From the NCBI RefSeq assembly GCF_005925345.1, contig NZ_SSHJ01000016.1:41314-105313 (forward strand): DNA of 64,000 bases. Reading direction: 5' to 3'. Position numbers and translations under genes: made by a program. Under the pieces are notes generated by a model that worked only from the letters and a program-made list of their open reading frames with translations, had not been told where the DNA came from and ran no database searches. Source of the stretch: Pedobacter ureilyticus. Its GTDB lineage: Bacteria > Bacteroidota > Bacteroidia > Sphingobacteriales > Sphingobacteriaceae. Of the stretch, positions 31,201 to 40,182 are shown one piece after another. Every line of letters begins with the position of its first letter. The first letter of the stretch is position 1.

Positions 31201-31392
31201 ATCTTTATCAGATGCTACGCCCCTTTTGGTATCTTCTTTTACCCTAATGTAAACCCCTACCAAGGCTTCGCCCTCTTCGTCTACTACGGTTCCACTTATT
31301 TGTTTTAATTCTTGTTGTGCATACAGGCTAGTTGCGCCAAAACAGCACAGCAGCAATAATAAAAGCCTAGAGGTTTTTAATAGTTTCTGCAT
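28252..31392 (-). CDS. SusC/RagA-family TonB-dependent transporter
   Basis: I chose the ATG at 31392, which begins a normal signal peptide (MQKLLKTS to LYAQ); in-frame ATGs at 31419 and 31449 are possible. The roughly 1046-residue protein has a CarboxypepD_reg-like domain (about 30-105, with ISGTVVDEEGEALVGV), a plug (about 110-230, with VVVIGYGQVKKEDLTGSV, YVVDGFPIED and LKDASATAIYGTRG) and a large barrel. It lacks the STN domain present in the other SusC, so it is not expected to signal through FecR. It heads an operon with SusD, DUF5017, CHU_C cargo and PorP/SprF. The long leader and one of the 26-bp sites (31676-31701) lie upstream. Confidence 0.93.
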   Translation of the reverse strand: MQKLLKTSRLLLLLLCCFGATSLYAQQELKQISGTVVDEEGEALVGVYIRVKEDTKRGVASDKDGKFSIRAKENETIIFTIVGYLQRQILAKNLGAAPIKLRPDPKALQEVVVIGYGQVKKEDLTGSVGQVKIEEMTKAPVTSFEEALAGRIAGVQVSSNSGQPGDDINITIRGGNSITQSNAPLYVVDGFPIEDFNASSISPDEIESISILKDASATAIYGTRGANGVIILETKKGKIGKPVVSYNGFVGYHEPTKKMEMMSPYDFVRYQLDRDFTAMSEVYLTNENLTLEDYRNAEPIDWQDQLFQSALAHNHSLALRGGTAQTKYSFSTNFADQKGVILNSGVNRKQLRASVDQSINAKLKVAFNISYAHDKNYGQTVATQASSSNAYASYLMYRVWGYRPLNTGDADLFEDLFDEDADETTSLLVMNPIISTRNEIRQQSRNTLNINAGITYDFAKDFKLNVRGGYNNRLTRSEAFNNSQTYRGFPSPNNLAGVNGSYREITLNDWVNENTLSYRKTINRDNRFDVLVGATVQGTDRNDYGFNAINIPNEELGLRALELGIPNNLISTASRNTLLSFLGRANYNFKSKYLFTASFRVDGSSKFAKENRWAYFPSGAFAWQMGKEKFMRNIKAISDAKLRISYGVTGNNRINDFARFMGLNIGDYYSFNGEIPNYAIVIDELGNNDIKWERTSQLDIGYEISLFKNRISLVVDAYKKVTSDLLLNANAPLSSGFNRVIRNIGKIQNTGLEFTLSTVNVKTKNFSWSSDFNISFNRNKVLALADGESSMLTNVTFTGDYNGTPLYFAQVGKPVASFYGVVWDGNYQYADFIERADGSYQLKPGIATNGNATVKPGDIKYIDQNGDGIVNEKDMVIIGRGLPKHIGGFNNNFTYKNFALNVFFQWSYGNDIMNANRLMLEGNPANRPNLNQFASYNNRWTPENQNNTYYAIDGAGPRGVYSTRTLEDGSFLRLKTVQLSYSLPKKVISGISGMQLYISGQNLYTWSNYSGMDPEVSTKNSILTPGFDYSAYARNRITTLGLKVIF

Positions 31393-31955
31393 TATAAGTT
31401 CAGTTTTAAATTCATACATAAGACATGGCCAAACGTTACCATGGGGCAAAATAATTTACTCCAATAAAGTTTAAGGCTCTATATGGTTAATAAAAATAAG
31501 GATAGCATGTATTTCAGTTGCTCGTATATCTACAGCAAAAAATTAGATATTCATACCTATTCATCTTCAGTTTAATTTGGTTGGTTAAAGACTTGGTGTC
31601 TTTGGGTTTATTATTTGGTTATATTTTATTACAAGTTAAAGTTAACACATAAATATATGCTTGTAATTGTGATTATTAGCTATTTATTATAATATCTTAT
31701 CATATAACTGCCCTGTAGGCCTTATGCTCATCAATACAATAATATGCCCACAAGTTGCAAAAACAAAAGTTTTTAAAAATATAATGGCATGTAAACTGGC
31801 ATTAGTTTATTGAAAACATTTGACAAAAACCGCAGTTCATATCTTTACATTTCATTTTAAGCAGTTTTTTGGATAAACCACTATCCTTTTACTGGCTAGC
31901 AACATAGTGTTTTATTGTGGACGATGGAGAGAAATTTTCTTACCAAAGGGGCATG
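31393..31955. promoter_or_regulatory. Upstream region of the second SusCD operon
   Basis: This 563-bp gene-free stretch lies between the SusC start and the end of the next operon. It holds two AACCAAAT copies on the minus strand (31575-31582 and 31613-31620), a small hairpin AAAGAC/GTCTTT (31587-31603) and the 26-bp site at 31676-31701. The part from 31702 to 31955 is A+T rich with no further recognised element. Confidence 0.5.
31676..31701 (-). promoter_or_regulatory. Shared 26-bp operator-like site, SusCD operon
   Basis: This site matches the reference copy at 38778-38803 at 20 of 26 positions, counted by eye. It has the same end, TTATC, and the same left part, TTxGCTA, but its centre reads TATAATATCTT in place of TATAGGATATT. 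It lies 283 bp before the chosen SusC start, farther than in the other four copies, and is the weakest member because the GG of the core is lost. Confidence 0.45.
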
Positions 31956-33179
31956 CTACCTAATAACATTAGTATATTTTCTAAACCTTTTAATCTTATG
32001 GAAAGTGATAAAATTGTTATTGTGATTGTTAGCAGCACCTCCTAAACCGTCATCAAAAGCAGTTCTAGAAACAAATACAATATCGTTACCTTCTACCATC
32101 CAATCTGCATATTGAAAGGCGTGCTTTAACACGTCTGGGTGCTGCAAAACCACTTTGTTTACTTTCCAATTTACCAAATCTGTAGAGCTACATAAGGCCA
32201 AAGTGTTACGAACATGCGTAGCATATTTTACCTTAGGCAAGGCCATGGCTCCAGGCTTTATATCCTCTGGAATGTAGTTGGTCAAGGTCCAATATTTCTT
32301 AGATTTTTCGTCATAGCGGATTACGAATTTTTTACTTCCCCCCGGAAAAAAAATAAAATCTTTACCCGCATCAAAGCTCGCCTTTTTCCCATCTGCACTT
32401 ATATGCACGATAGCCGCCTTCTCATCAAAACTTTTTTTATCCTGTACTCTTAATACATCTATTATTTCGCCATTGGGGGCAACAAGTGCATTACCTTCTA
32501 CCCAGCCACCAAAATTACCGTTAAGGTAGGTACTATCCATAGGGATGTAATTGCTGGCGGTCCAACTTTTGGCTTTTAGCAAATCGGCATCTTGTGGTGC
32601 AGATATCATCATGGCCGAATAACGAGGGCCCCAAATTTTACGGTCTGTTCCAGAAGCATCTTCTATAGCTCGCCAAATACGCCCCTTGCTATACATGGGA
32701 GGTGTTGGCGCTACATGATATTCGCCCTGTAACAATAGCCCATGATTACTGTCGTCGGGATTAGTCCAAGTAGTTCCATTATCTATTGATTTACGTAAAA
32801 CCAAGTTACCATGGTGCTTATTGGTACCGATTAAATAAACCGCATTTTGATGCACAAACAACTTAGACCAAAATGCACCATTAATCTCTGCAACGGGTTT
32901 CCAAGTTTTACCTTTATTAGTTGACCGATAAATGTTAGAAACAGCACTTTCGTGCTCGGTAGACGAGGGCCCAAAATTATCGTAAGAAACCAGATAATCA
33001 CCATTGGGTAATTTACAGATGCTTGGAGAGCCTAAATATACCTTAGCACTTTTGGGCTTATGCGCTACTACAGTACCTGGCACTTTACCAAAATCTGGTT
33101 GATCTTGGGCGGCTACAATGATATTTATCAGCCCCAAAACGACTAGGGCAAAAACCTTTAATGTATTTCTTATTGCCAT
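31956..33179 (-). CDS. Secreted Asp-box (sialidase-fold) protein
   Basis: The 407-residue product has a signal peptide (about 1-24, ending VAAQ). The body shows Asp-box motifs of the sialidase six-blade propeller: STNKGKTW (about 86) and SIDNGTTW (about 131). The start of the mature part (KPKSAKVYLGSPSICKLPNGDYLVSYD) resembles the Asp-box half of the protein at 35143-38706, so they are paralogues. Its substrate could be a sialic-acid-like or 2-keto-3-deoxy sugar, but the sialidase Arg triad was not mapped and the fold is used by other enzymes. It overlaps the preceding gene by 10 bp and ends the three-gene operon starting at 38706. Confidence 0.72.
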   Translation of the reverse strand: MAIRNTLKVFALVVLGLINIIVAAQDQPDFGKVPGTVVAHKPKSAKVYLGSPSICKLPNGDYLVSYDNFGPSSTEHESAVSNIYRSTNKGKTWKPVAEINGAFWSKLFVHQNAVYLIGTNKHHGNLVLRKSIDNGTTWTNPDDSNHGLLLQGEYHVAPTPPMYSKGRIWRAIEDASGTDRKIWGPRYSAMMISAPQDADLLKAKSWTASNYIPMDSTYLNGNFGGWVEGNALVAPNGEIIDVLRVQDKKSFDEKAAIVHISADGKKASFDAGKDFIFFPGGSKKFVIRYDEKSKKYWTLTNYIPEDIKPGAMALPKVKYATHVRNTLALCSSTDLVNWKVNKVVLQHPDVLKHAFQYADWMVEGNDIVFVSRTAFDDGLGGAANNHNNNFITFHKIKRFRKYTNVIR

Positions 33180-35146
33180 GAGAGATCCTTTCTATCGTAG
33201 AACATAAAGGTTCCATATTCTGTACCAACTACTAGATTTAGGCTTTTTCCATCGCCACCAATATAGGCTGTAGTTGGTGCGCAGCCGTGTGCTCCTAACA
33301 AAATATCTTGCCCCTTAAACTTCATCATTTTAGGAAATTCAAATACTGGATTGGCATCTGTGCCTGCATTGCGCATAAAAAGTACCGCAGCACCTTCGTT
33401 TTTCTTTTTGCGATTATAGGGCAAGCCGGTAGTTGGGTTCGGAATTGAAGCACCCCTGCCCGTACCCACCAACATATCTTTCACGCCATCACCATCCCAG
33501 TCTACCCAATGAATTTTGGCCCTACCTACTTGTCCGCCGCTTCTGCGATGCCCATTAATAAATGAGCCATCTGTTAACTTTAGTTTTCCGCCATCACTAA
33601 GGTTAAAAGCATCAATTTTATAATAGAGGTGAAACTGGTTATCTCTATCTAAAATGACATAAGCATCTTTACCTGCCAAATTGGTTACGCCAGGTGTAGA
33701 GCGCCATCCTCCATGAAGGTTTAACCCTTTAATAAACAAGGGTTTTTCTACTTCCAATTTGGGTTCGGTTTTGCTGCCCTTGTTTAGGTAAACCATAAAC
33801 TTGCCTCGGCTATCACCAGTAAGTATGTCAGGCAGCCCATCGTCATTCCAATCATAAACTACCGGGCACACATAACCCCAACGGGCTTCATGTGGACCCT
33901 GAATATCTTCTCTGTAACCGGGCTGTACATGAATTTTCTCGCCACCTGCCGTTAAAAACTCGGGATCTTGGTAAGCGGGCCTTGGGTTGGTTCCCCCATT
34001 TTTGAAAAGCAACAAGTTGCCCGCAGAATTTCCAACAATCATATCTATCAAGCCATCGCCATCCCAATCCGCCAAACTAGGCACCACTAAAGAACCGCCA
34101 TATAATACTGGATTTTCTTGCTTTACTGCCGAAGCGTTTTCAAAAACCAAGTTTCCATTTTTGTCTTTTTGTTTCGTATTACGATAAAACACAATGCCGC
34201 CTTCACCAGAAAGCAATAAACCTTCCCTATTTCCGGAGCCTTTAAAATACCCCACATAGCCATTTACAGTAGGGCTACGTTGTAGGATATGGCCTTGGTC
34301 AACAATATATTTTGTGGGAGATAAGTGCTCGTCTTTTACCGGATAGGCATGTAAATTTCCCATGCGAGTGCCACAAATGAGGTATTGCTCTCCGTCAATT
34401 TCATAACCTGTATAGCCACTAATGCCAAAATAAGTTTGGTCTAGTGATGTTAATGGTTTTGCTTCTAGTTTTGTTAAGTTTTCTAAACTGTTGGCTACGG
34501 CTCCATAAATACCCACCTCGTTAAGTTCGTTTGGCCAAAATCCCTCTGGGGTATAATAAACACTATCGGGAGCCATTTTTACCGGTGCTTTGTTCTCTTT
34601 TGAAATGGTAAACAAAAACAGGTATTTACCTTGCAAAGTTTTAATTACACCAAAGGTGGAAAGCCCCCAGGGTAAACCGCCCAATTGAATATTCCTTAAT
34701 TTTTCGAAAGTATTAGTGCTTTTATTAAACACTGCAGTTTTAAGCAACTTACCACCAAAACGCCAAAACCCATGAATTTCTTTATCGGGGGTTTGAATAA
34801 TGGTCGCTTTGTTTTCTCCACGATCTTCAAAAGGCAATTTCAGTTTTTTCCCTTGCGAAAATATTGGCTCTCCTTTTTCCGAAAATTTCTTGAATTGATA
34901 TAAGTAAGTCCCGGGCGCTCTTACATCGCCTTGTAAAAAAAGATCAGGATAATTATCTGCATCTACATTAGCCAAGCCCATGATAACTCCAGTTAGCGAA
35001 GGCGAGGCAAATTGCCCAATGCCGTTAGCTGAGCCATTTTTAATAGGCTGTCCACTAATTAAAAAATCGGGATGGGTTTGTGCTTTTACAGCGAGTCCAG
35101 AAAGGAAAAAAACACACAAAATCAAGTTTCGTTTTAATATCATCAT
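33170..35146 (-). CDS. Secreted VCBS/FG-GAP repeat protein
   Basis: The 658-residue protein starts with a signal peptide (about 1-22, ending VKAQ). Calcium-binding FG-GAP/VCBS motifs follow: ADWDGDGLIDMIVGNS, DWNDDGLPDILTGDSRG and DWDGDGVKDMLVGTGRG, with a first weak one near residue 60 (VDADNYPDLFL). These predict a seven-blade beta-propeller. The protein is a clear paralogue of 48974-50941 along its full length (shared VQPGYREDIQGP and a similar ending FMFYDRKDLSW). There is no sorting tail or lipobox, so it may stay in the periplasm. It overlaps the gene before it by 4 bp. Its function is unknown; polysaccharide lyase or binding roles are possible. Confidence 0.75.
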   Translation of the reverse strand: MMILKRNLILCVFFLSGLAVKAQTHPDFLISGQPIKNGSANGIGQFASPSLTGVIMGLANVDADNYPDLFLQGDVRAPGTYLYQFKKFSEKGEPIFSQGKKLKLPFEDRGENKATIIQTPDKEIHGFWRFGGKLLKTAVFNKSTNTFEKLRNIQLGGLPWGLSTFGVIKTLQGKYLFLFTISKENKAPVKMAPDSVYYTPEGFWPNELNEVGIYGAVANSLENLTKLEAKPLTSLDQTYFGISGYTGYEIDGEQYLICGTRMGNLHAYPVKDEHLSPTKYIVDQGHILQRSPTVNGYVGYFKGSGNREGLLLSGEGGIVFYRNTKQKDKNGNLVFENASAVKQENPVLYGGSLVVPSLADWDGDGLIDMIVGNSAGNLLLFKNGGTNPRPAYQDPEFLTAGGEKIHVQPGYREDIQGPHEARWGYVCPVVYDWNDDGLPDILTGDSRGKFMVYLNKGSKTEPKLEVEKPLFIKGLNLHGGWRSTPGVTNLAGKDAYVILDRDNQFHLYYKIDAFNLSDGGKLKLTDGSFINGHRRSGGQVGRAKIHWVDWDGDGVKDMLVGTGRGASIPNPTTGLPYNRKKKNEGAAVLFMRNAGTDANPVFEFPKMMKFKGQDILLGAHGCAPTTAYIGGDGKSLNLVVGTEYGTFMFYDRKDLSWQ

Positions 35147-38100
35147 TTTATAAACTTGTTGCTAATTACAGGCTGTCCGTCTACAAACAAACTTGCCAAA
35201 TACACGCCTTTTGCCAACACCACAGGCAAGGTAAGTTTGTTATCACCGGCTTCCAATTTCACTTTTTGGCTCAGTATTTTTCTGCCTCCAATATCATGAA
35301 TTTCTATTGTTGCGGCTCCGTTAATGGCTTTGGTAAAGATGTTAACCAGGTCTTGGCTTGCTGCTGCGTTTACTAGAAAGCTACGCTCGCTTAGCTTAAC
35401 ATTTACTGAAACAGGGCTGTTGAGCTGACTGTTTCCGTTAACATCTATTTGCTTTAATTGGTAATAATTTACTCCTAAAAAGGGATTTGCATCTGTATAT
35501 TGATAATTGCTTTTGGTTAGGGTTGTTCCACCGCCCAATACTTTATCGAGGTAAAAAAACTGTTTTCCATCTTTACTTCGTAGCACTTCGAATTTGGCAT
35601 TATCTTTTTCGGTGGCAGTGCTCCATTTCAGTAATACCGAACCTTTACTAGCTCTGCCAGAAAACGTTAATCCATTTACAGGAAGCGTTTGCAGGGTTTC
35701 GCTCAGCGTACCTGTGAAAGTAAGCACTGTTCTACCCGCTACGTTACTTTCTCCTTTTCCAAAACCAAACCCTCTTTCGCTAGTGGTACCGCTTGCATCT
35801 GCTCCCCAGGCATACACTCTAAAATACACGGTAGTATTTCCAGTCAAGTTTTTTAACGCAGTAATCCCTTTTAAGTTTACTTCTGGCTGCACCTCTCCCT
35901 GTGTATCTGTAAATCCAATGCTGGTATTTGTTGCTGCAACCTCAACATAGTTGATATTATCGAGGCTGTAAAACCATTTGTAGTTCTTTACAGATTTAGC
36001 ATTGGAAGTTCGTAAACGGGCTTTTATGCTACTAAAGCTCACTTGTTTAGTGCTGTTTAAAGCTATTGCTGCTTGAAAATAGGCATCGTTACTTTGGGCT
36101 GTGCTCAGATCGTTACTTGCAGCAAATGTGGCTACATAGGAAAGCGTAGAGTTATTTGCATAAGCCGCTCCCGCTCCTCTGCTTAATAAAGCCTGCTGCA
36201 CATTGGCATTAACGATATTTGCAGCTGCAGCCCCAGTTTGGGCGGCCAAATCATAATTCCAGTTGGCTAGTTCTACACCATTATAAACAACGTTACCTCC
36301 AATTGCCAAACTTGGCGTGGTGTCTCCTGTACCATACCGTCCTATGCCAAAGCCTCCTGTACTGCTTGTAGCGCCCCAACCATAAACCCTAAAAGTTACC
36401 GTTTTAGTATCATCTAAATTTTGTAATTCTAAGATACTTGATAAGTCTACAGTAGGCTGAACATCGCCATCTGTATCTCCAAGCAATACATTTGCGCTTT
36501 GGGTTATTTCTTTGAAATTGATGCCGTCTAAGCTGTAATACCAACTTACTATGGTTGGGCCTGCGCTGTTTTTACGCAACTTGGCATTTAACGTAGACAG
36601 CGACAAAATTGCGTCTATTTTAGGCTTAACCGTAAATGTATAGTAATCGTTATTGGCAATAGCTGCCTCTTTAGCATTGGCACTAGACCCCACAGCACCG
36701 TAACTGGTTAATGTAGAATAATAACCCCTAGATAAACTTAGCGGCACTAAACCTGCACCTCTAGAAAGTGTTGATACTTCCAGATCGGCATGATTGGTGT
36801 TAGCCTCCAAACCATCGTTTACTACGCCAGAGACCGAACTAAACTGCCAAGCTAACAGTACGGGTGCCGGTGTAGGAATAGCCTTTACTTCTCCACCAAC
36901 AATTAAACTTGGTGTATCATCTCCGCTTGGGTATCGCCCAATGGCAAAGCCACCCGCAGCGGTAGTAGCGCCCCAAAACACCAAACGAAATGTTGCTTTT
37001 TGAGGATACGGCAAATTTTGTAGCGGCGCTAAACCACCTACATGTATGGTAGATTGTAGTACACCATCGGTATTGGTATCTGTAAACGGAATATTGTAAT
37101 CGCCAATTTCAGTGAAGTTTGTACCATCGGTACTGTAGGTCCATTTATAATACACAGCGCCGGCAGAGTTTCTTCTCAATTTTACATCAATGCTGTGAAT
37201 AGAAGCCATATAGCCAGATTTTGGTGTTACCTCGAACTGCAAATATTGATCGTTTGCAATAGCCGATGCGAGTGAACCGGCTGGAGAGGGAGCGGTAGAA
37301 TTGAACGACCGCAATAAACCAGCGGTATTGCTGAGTCCCGCACCCCTGCTTAAAGTAGAAACATCTAAATTATTATTCGTAAAAGTAGAGGCACTCGTCG
37401 CTTGGTTTCCTGCCGCATCTGGATTGCTAAATTTCCAAGAAAGTATGGGCGTTGATTGTGTTTGGGGCAATAAATCTGCCGGTGAATCTGTCAATTGTTT
37501 GGTCCTAAAACCCGCTATTCTATGAAACGTAATGAGGTTGGCATTATGATATCTTTCTCCATACCAAGACGTGCGACTAACGGCTACAATATCATCTCCC
37601 TCAAATTGCCAATCGGCGTACTGAAAGCCAAAAACATCCCAAGTTTTTACCGGGTAACCTTCATTCCATTTTATAATATCGTACTTATGCTCCCAATTTA
37701 CCAAATCAGTTGATGAGTATAAAGCCAGTACGTTGCGCTGGTGCGATGGTAGATTGTAGGTTTCCCAAGTAGAAGTAAAGACACTGATTTTACTCACTAT
37801 CGTCCAATACTTTCCAGAAGTAGCATCATAACGGATGGTAAATTTAGATTCCGCACCTGGAAAGTGAGCATATTCTGCAGTTGTATTGTTAAAAGAAATC
37901 GTACTTCCATCGGCACTTACCGATATTTTAGCGGCTACTTCGTACCGTTGCAAACCCGCTGCGCCTCCCGTGGTAATGGGCATACCGCCTCCTACAGCTT
38001 GCCAAGTCTCTAAGCGCATAAAATCTATCAAATCGCCATTTGGCGTAACTACCATATTGCCTTCAAACCAGTTTGGGCGTTTGGCATTTAACCAACTTTC

Positions 38101-38706
38101 GTCAAAACGCATGATATTGGATTTTGTCCAATTAGCGGCGTCTAACAAATCGGCATTTGCTGGCGCAGAAAGTACAAAAGCATGAAAATCTCTTTCGCTA
38201 TCTGGATCTGGACTTTCTTCGTAGGCTCGCCAAATGCGACCATTGTGTACCACCACAGGTACCGGGCCAGTATGATACCTACCAGCAAACAACAAGCCCG
38301 AAGTAGAATTGGCGGCGCTAGTCCAACTATAGCCACCATCTAAAGATTTGTAGATCACAATATCGCCAAACGACTTTGCTGTACCCATTAGATACAAATC
38401 GTTATTGTGCACAAATAAAGTTGCCCAATGGCAATTAGGTACCTGTGTGGTAAAACTCCAAGTTAATCCCTGATCTGTAGAACGATAAATAGAGGCGACC
38501 GTACCAGTATAATCATGAGAAACCACATAGCTACCATCTGGTAAAATCGCAATACTTGGCGAGGCATAACTTCGCGTTAGCGGCGTTGGACTTTGTGCGA
38601 TAACTGTGCCTGGAAATGTGGTTTGCGCAACCACTTTTTTGGCAATATTTAATAAACATATTAAAATGCAAACGACAAGGCATTTTAGGGTGCTAGTCTT
38701 GTTCAT
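35143..38706 (-). CDS. Asp-box propeller with three LSRG/RLYAWGAT modules and T9SS tail
   Basis: The 1187-residue protein has a signal peptide (about 1-27), an Asp-box domain (about 30-405, with STDQGLTW and SLDGGYSW), three consecutive copies of the unnamed module (about 415-610, 612-800 and 800-985) and a fibronectin-III-like plus Por secretion region (about 987-1187). Each module opens with a W-rich strand, has LSRGAG, and ends with a GWGAT or AWGAD motif and an FGIGRY or FGFGKG segment. The first half resembles 31956-33179. It should be exported by T9SS and act at the cell surface. It heads an operon with two overlapping genes and has a 26-bp site 71 bp upstream. Confidence 0.8.
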   Translation of the reverse strand: MNKTSTLKCLVVCILICLLNIAKKVVAQTTFPGTVIAQSPTPLTRSYASPSIAILPDGSYVVSHDYTGTVASIYRSTDQGLTWSFTTQVPNCHWATLFVHNNDLYLMGTAKSFGDIVIYKSLDGGYSWTSAANSTSGLLFAGRYHTGPVPVVVHNGRIWRAYEESPDPDSERDFHAFVLSAPANADLLDAANWTKSNIMRFDESWLNAKRPNWFEGNMVVTPNGDLIDFMRLETWQAVGGGMPITTGGAAGLQRYEVAAKISVSADGSTISFNNTTAEYAHFPGAESKFTIRYDATSGKYWTIVSKISVFTSTWETYNLPSHQRNVLALYSSTDLVNWEHKYDIIKWNEGYPVKTWDVFGFQYADWQFEGDDIVAVSRTSWYGERYHNANLITFHRIAGFRTKQLTDSPADLLPQTQSTPILSWKFSNPDAAGNQATSASTFTNNNLDVSTLSRGAGLSNTAGLLRSFNSTAPSPAGSLASAIANDQYLQFEVTPKSGYMASIHSIDVKLRRNSAGAVYYKWTYSTDGTNFTEIGDYNIPFTDTNTDGVLQSTIHVGGLAPLQNLPYPQKATFRLVFWGATTAAGGFAIGRYPSGDDTPSLIVGGEVKAIPTPAPVLLAWQFSSVSGVVNDGLEANTNHADLEVSTLSRGAGLVPLSLSRGYYSTLTSYGAVGSSANAKEAAIANNDYYTFTVKPKIDAILSLSTLNAKLRKNSAGPTIVSWYYSLDGINFKEITQSANVLLGDTDGDVQPTVDLSSILELQNLDDTKTVTFRVYGWGATSSTGGFGIGRYGTGDTTPSLAIGGNVVYNGVELANWNYDLAAQTGAAAANIVNANVQQALLSRGAGAAYANNSTLSYVATFAASNDLSTAQSNDAYFQAAIALNSTKQVSFSSIKARLRTSNAKSVKNYKWFYSLDNINYVEVAATNTSIGFTDTQGEVQPEVNLKGITALKNLTGNTTVYFRVYAWGADASGTTSERGFGFGKGESNVAGRTVLTFTGTLSETLQTLPVNGLTFSGRASKGSVLLKWSTATEKDNAKFEVLRSKDGKQFFYLDKVLGGGTTLTKSNYQYTDANPFLGVNYYQLKQIDVNGNSQLNSPVSVNVKLSERSFLVNAAASQDLVNIFTKAINGAATIEIHDIGGRKILSQKVKLEAGDNKLTLPVVLAKGVYLASLFVDGQPVISNKFIK

Positions 38707-38727
38707 ACCGTTAAGCTTAATATTTGG

Positions 38728-38741
38728 TTGGTTTAAACCAA
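38728..38741. promoter_or_regulatory. Perfect 14-bp palindrome upstream of the Asp-box operon
   Basis: TTGGTTTAAACCAA is self-complementary over all 14 bases. It lies 21 bp before the start of the gene at 35143-38706 and overlaps the AACCAAAT motif at 38722-38729. A palindrome of this kind may bind a dimeric regulator, or it may be a by-product of the tandem AACC repeats. Confidence 0.35.
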
Positions 38742-38777
38742 AAATAAGACAGATAAGGCGGTATGTTTTGCTGTTTG

Positions 38778-38803
38778 TTCGCTAATTACTATAGGATATT
38801 ATC
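38778..38803 (-). promoter_or_regulatory. Shared 26-bp operator-like site, Asp-box operon (reference copy)
   Basis: On the plus strand the site begins TTCGCTAATTA, has the core TATAGGATATT and ends ATC. It lies 71 bp before the ATG at 38706. Four other transcription units carry related copies: 21/26 identical at 48893-48918, 20/26 at 44725-44750, 20/26 at 31676-31701 and 19/26 at 53951-53976, counted by eye. All are in the same orientation relative to their genes. The position fits an activator site upstream of a promoter. Confidence 0.6.
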
Positions 38804-38872
38804 TTACTCAAGCTCATTTACTTATTATGGATTAGCATATTAATTTTATACACGAGCTTGTGCCATTTTTCG

Positions 38873-40177
38873 CTAATCTCTTGACAATAAGAAAATCTGT
38901 AAAAACACCCCATTTTCTGACTTTACATATCTGTTATATGCGAGTTTTTTTCCGTCGTTAGACCAAACTACCGCACCGTTTAATTTTTCTGGTGCGACAT
39001 ATTTCGGCGTTAAGCGATGCGAAGTTCCTGTTTCAATTTCGGTTATAAATACGCTTTGATCTGCAATGTAAGCTAAGTATAATCCATCTGGACTGATGTT
39101 GATAGGACTGGCAACCGCAAAAGGATTTTGCGTAATCTGCTTAATCTCGCCACCATTTGGCGATACACTGTAAACCTGCACTAAACCATCATCGTCTTCC
39201 GACAGAAAAAATATTTGGCTACCATCAGCGCTGCTGCGCAACCAATTCCTCGGCCCTTTTGCCCCCTTTTTGGTAAAAGTAATGCGACGCTGCGAAATAC
39301 CGTTTGGCACTGCTGGTCTGGTCTTTTCTGTTCCGGCAATACTTTTATCAAACTTAGTAGTGGTTAAATCTTCGGCGATATCTGCTACAAAAACCTCTGT
39401 AATGGTGTTGCCAACTGTGTTTTTTACGTTGCCCTGAAAAGCAATCGCTCTGCGTTGTTTGGCTCCATCTTTTTTAACATAACCATTTGTACCAATCCAA
39501 CACTCGTCAAAAGCTTTGTCTATTTCATCACTGCCAAACTTCGGATTTTCGGTTACCGTAGCCGCTAGTACCGAGAACATTTCGCCGTCGTTATTTTCTA
39601 AATTTTGAGTGTTATTAACCAGCACTTTTTTAGGAAACATTAAGCCAATGGTGCGCAAATCTTTAACTTCTGGATTAGTTTTGGCCAACTGCTCCATTAC
39701 ATAATCGTTATAGGTGAAGCTAATCATCTGCCCATCGCCACTCCACGAATGAGCATGTGTGCCACCGCGTAAAGCGCCCACCGTAAAAGCCTTTTCAATA
39801 TCCCTTGCATCCATAAAAATGGGCTGTTGCGGCTGTACTATATCAATGGCCACCCCGGTTCTTCGGGTAAAATCGTAAGGTTTATGCTCATCGGCATTTC
39901 TAATTCCTTGGATAAAAATTACCCTATCTGTTACTGGAGAAAAACTAGCTGCGCCTACGCCAGGCCCATGAACTGTTTGATTTTGAAGCTTATAAATAGT
40001 ACGCTCTTCGCCAGTTTTTGCATTTACAATGCCTATTCCGGCAGTAATTTTAATGTCTCCATCGTTATTTCTATGATCGAAGACTATCCATTCATTGTTA
40101 GCGGAAAATACTTGACCTGTATTTAACGTATGCCCAATTTCGCTATGTGTTAACTGCACTTCTTTTTTATTGAACAT
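38873..40177 (-). CDS. DUF3748 (YidR-like) TolB-type beta-propeller protein
   Basis: The 434-residue protein resembles E. coli YidR (DUF3748): it starts with QLTHSEIGHTLNTGQ, then WIVFDHRNND, GVLRGG-like GALRGGTHAHSWSGDG and ISFTYNDYVM. The C-terminal half has TolB-type repeats such as SPDGLYLAYIAD and WSNDGKKLAYNR. I see no signal peptide, so it is probably cytoplasmic or exported by an unrecognised route. The biochemical role of the family is not established. It starts 5 bp after the VCBS gene and ends the operon beginning at 44606. Confidence 0.78.
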   Translation of the reverse strand: MFNKKEVQLTHSEIGHTLNTGQVFSANNEWIVFDHRNNDGDIKITAGIGIVNAKTGEERTIYKLQNQTVHGPGVGAASFSPVTDRVIFIQGIRNADEHKPYDFTRRTGVAIDIVQPQQPIFMDARDIEKAFTVGALRGGTHAHSWSGDGQMISFTYNDYVMEQLAKTNPEVKDLRTIGLMFPKKVLVNNTQNLENNDGEMFSVLAATVTENPKFGSDEIDKAFDECWIGTNGYVKKDGAKQRRAIAFQGNVKNTVGNTITEVFVADIAEDLTTTKFDKSIAGTEKTRPAVPNGISQRRITFTKKGAKGPRNWLRSSADGSQIFFLSEDDDGLVQVYSVSPNGGEIKQITQNPFAVASPINISPDGLYLAYIADQSVFITEIETGTSHRLTPKYVAPEKLNGAVVWSNDGKKLAYNRYVKSENGVFLQIFLLSRD

Positions 40178-40182
40178 ACGAG

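Noticed and set aside
31956..33179. Naming this gene a sialidase (nanH)
   Set aside because: Only Asp-box motifs are evident; the catalytic Arg triad and Tyr/Glu pair were not located.
38873..40177. Oligogalacturonate lyase (PL22)
   Set aside because: The propeller fold is similar, but the motifs match DUF3748/YidR better than PL22.
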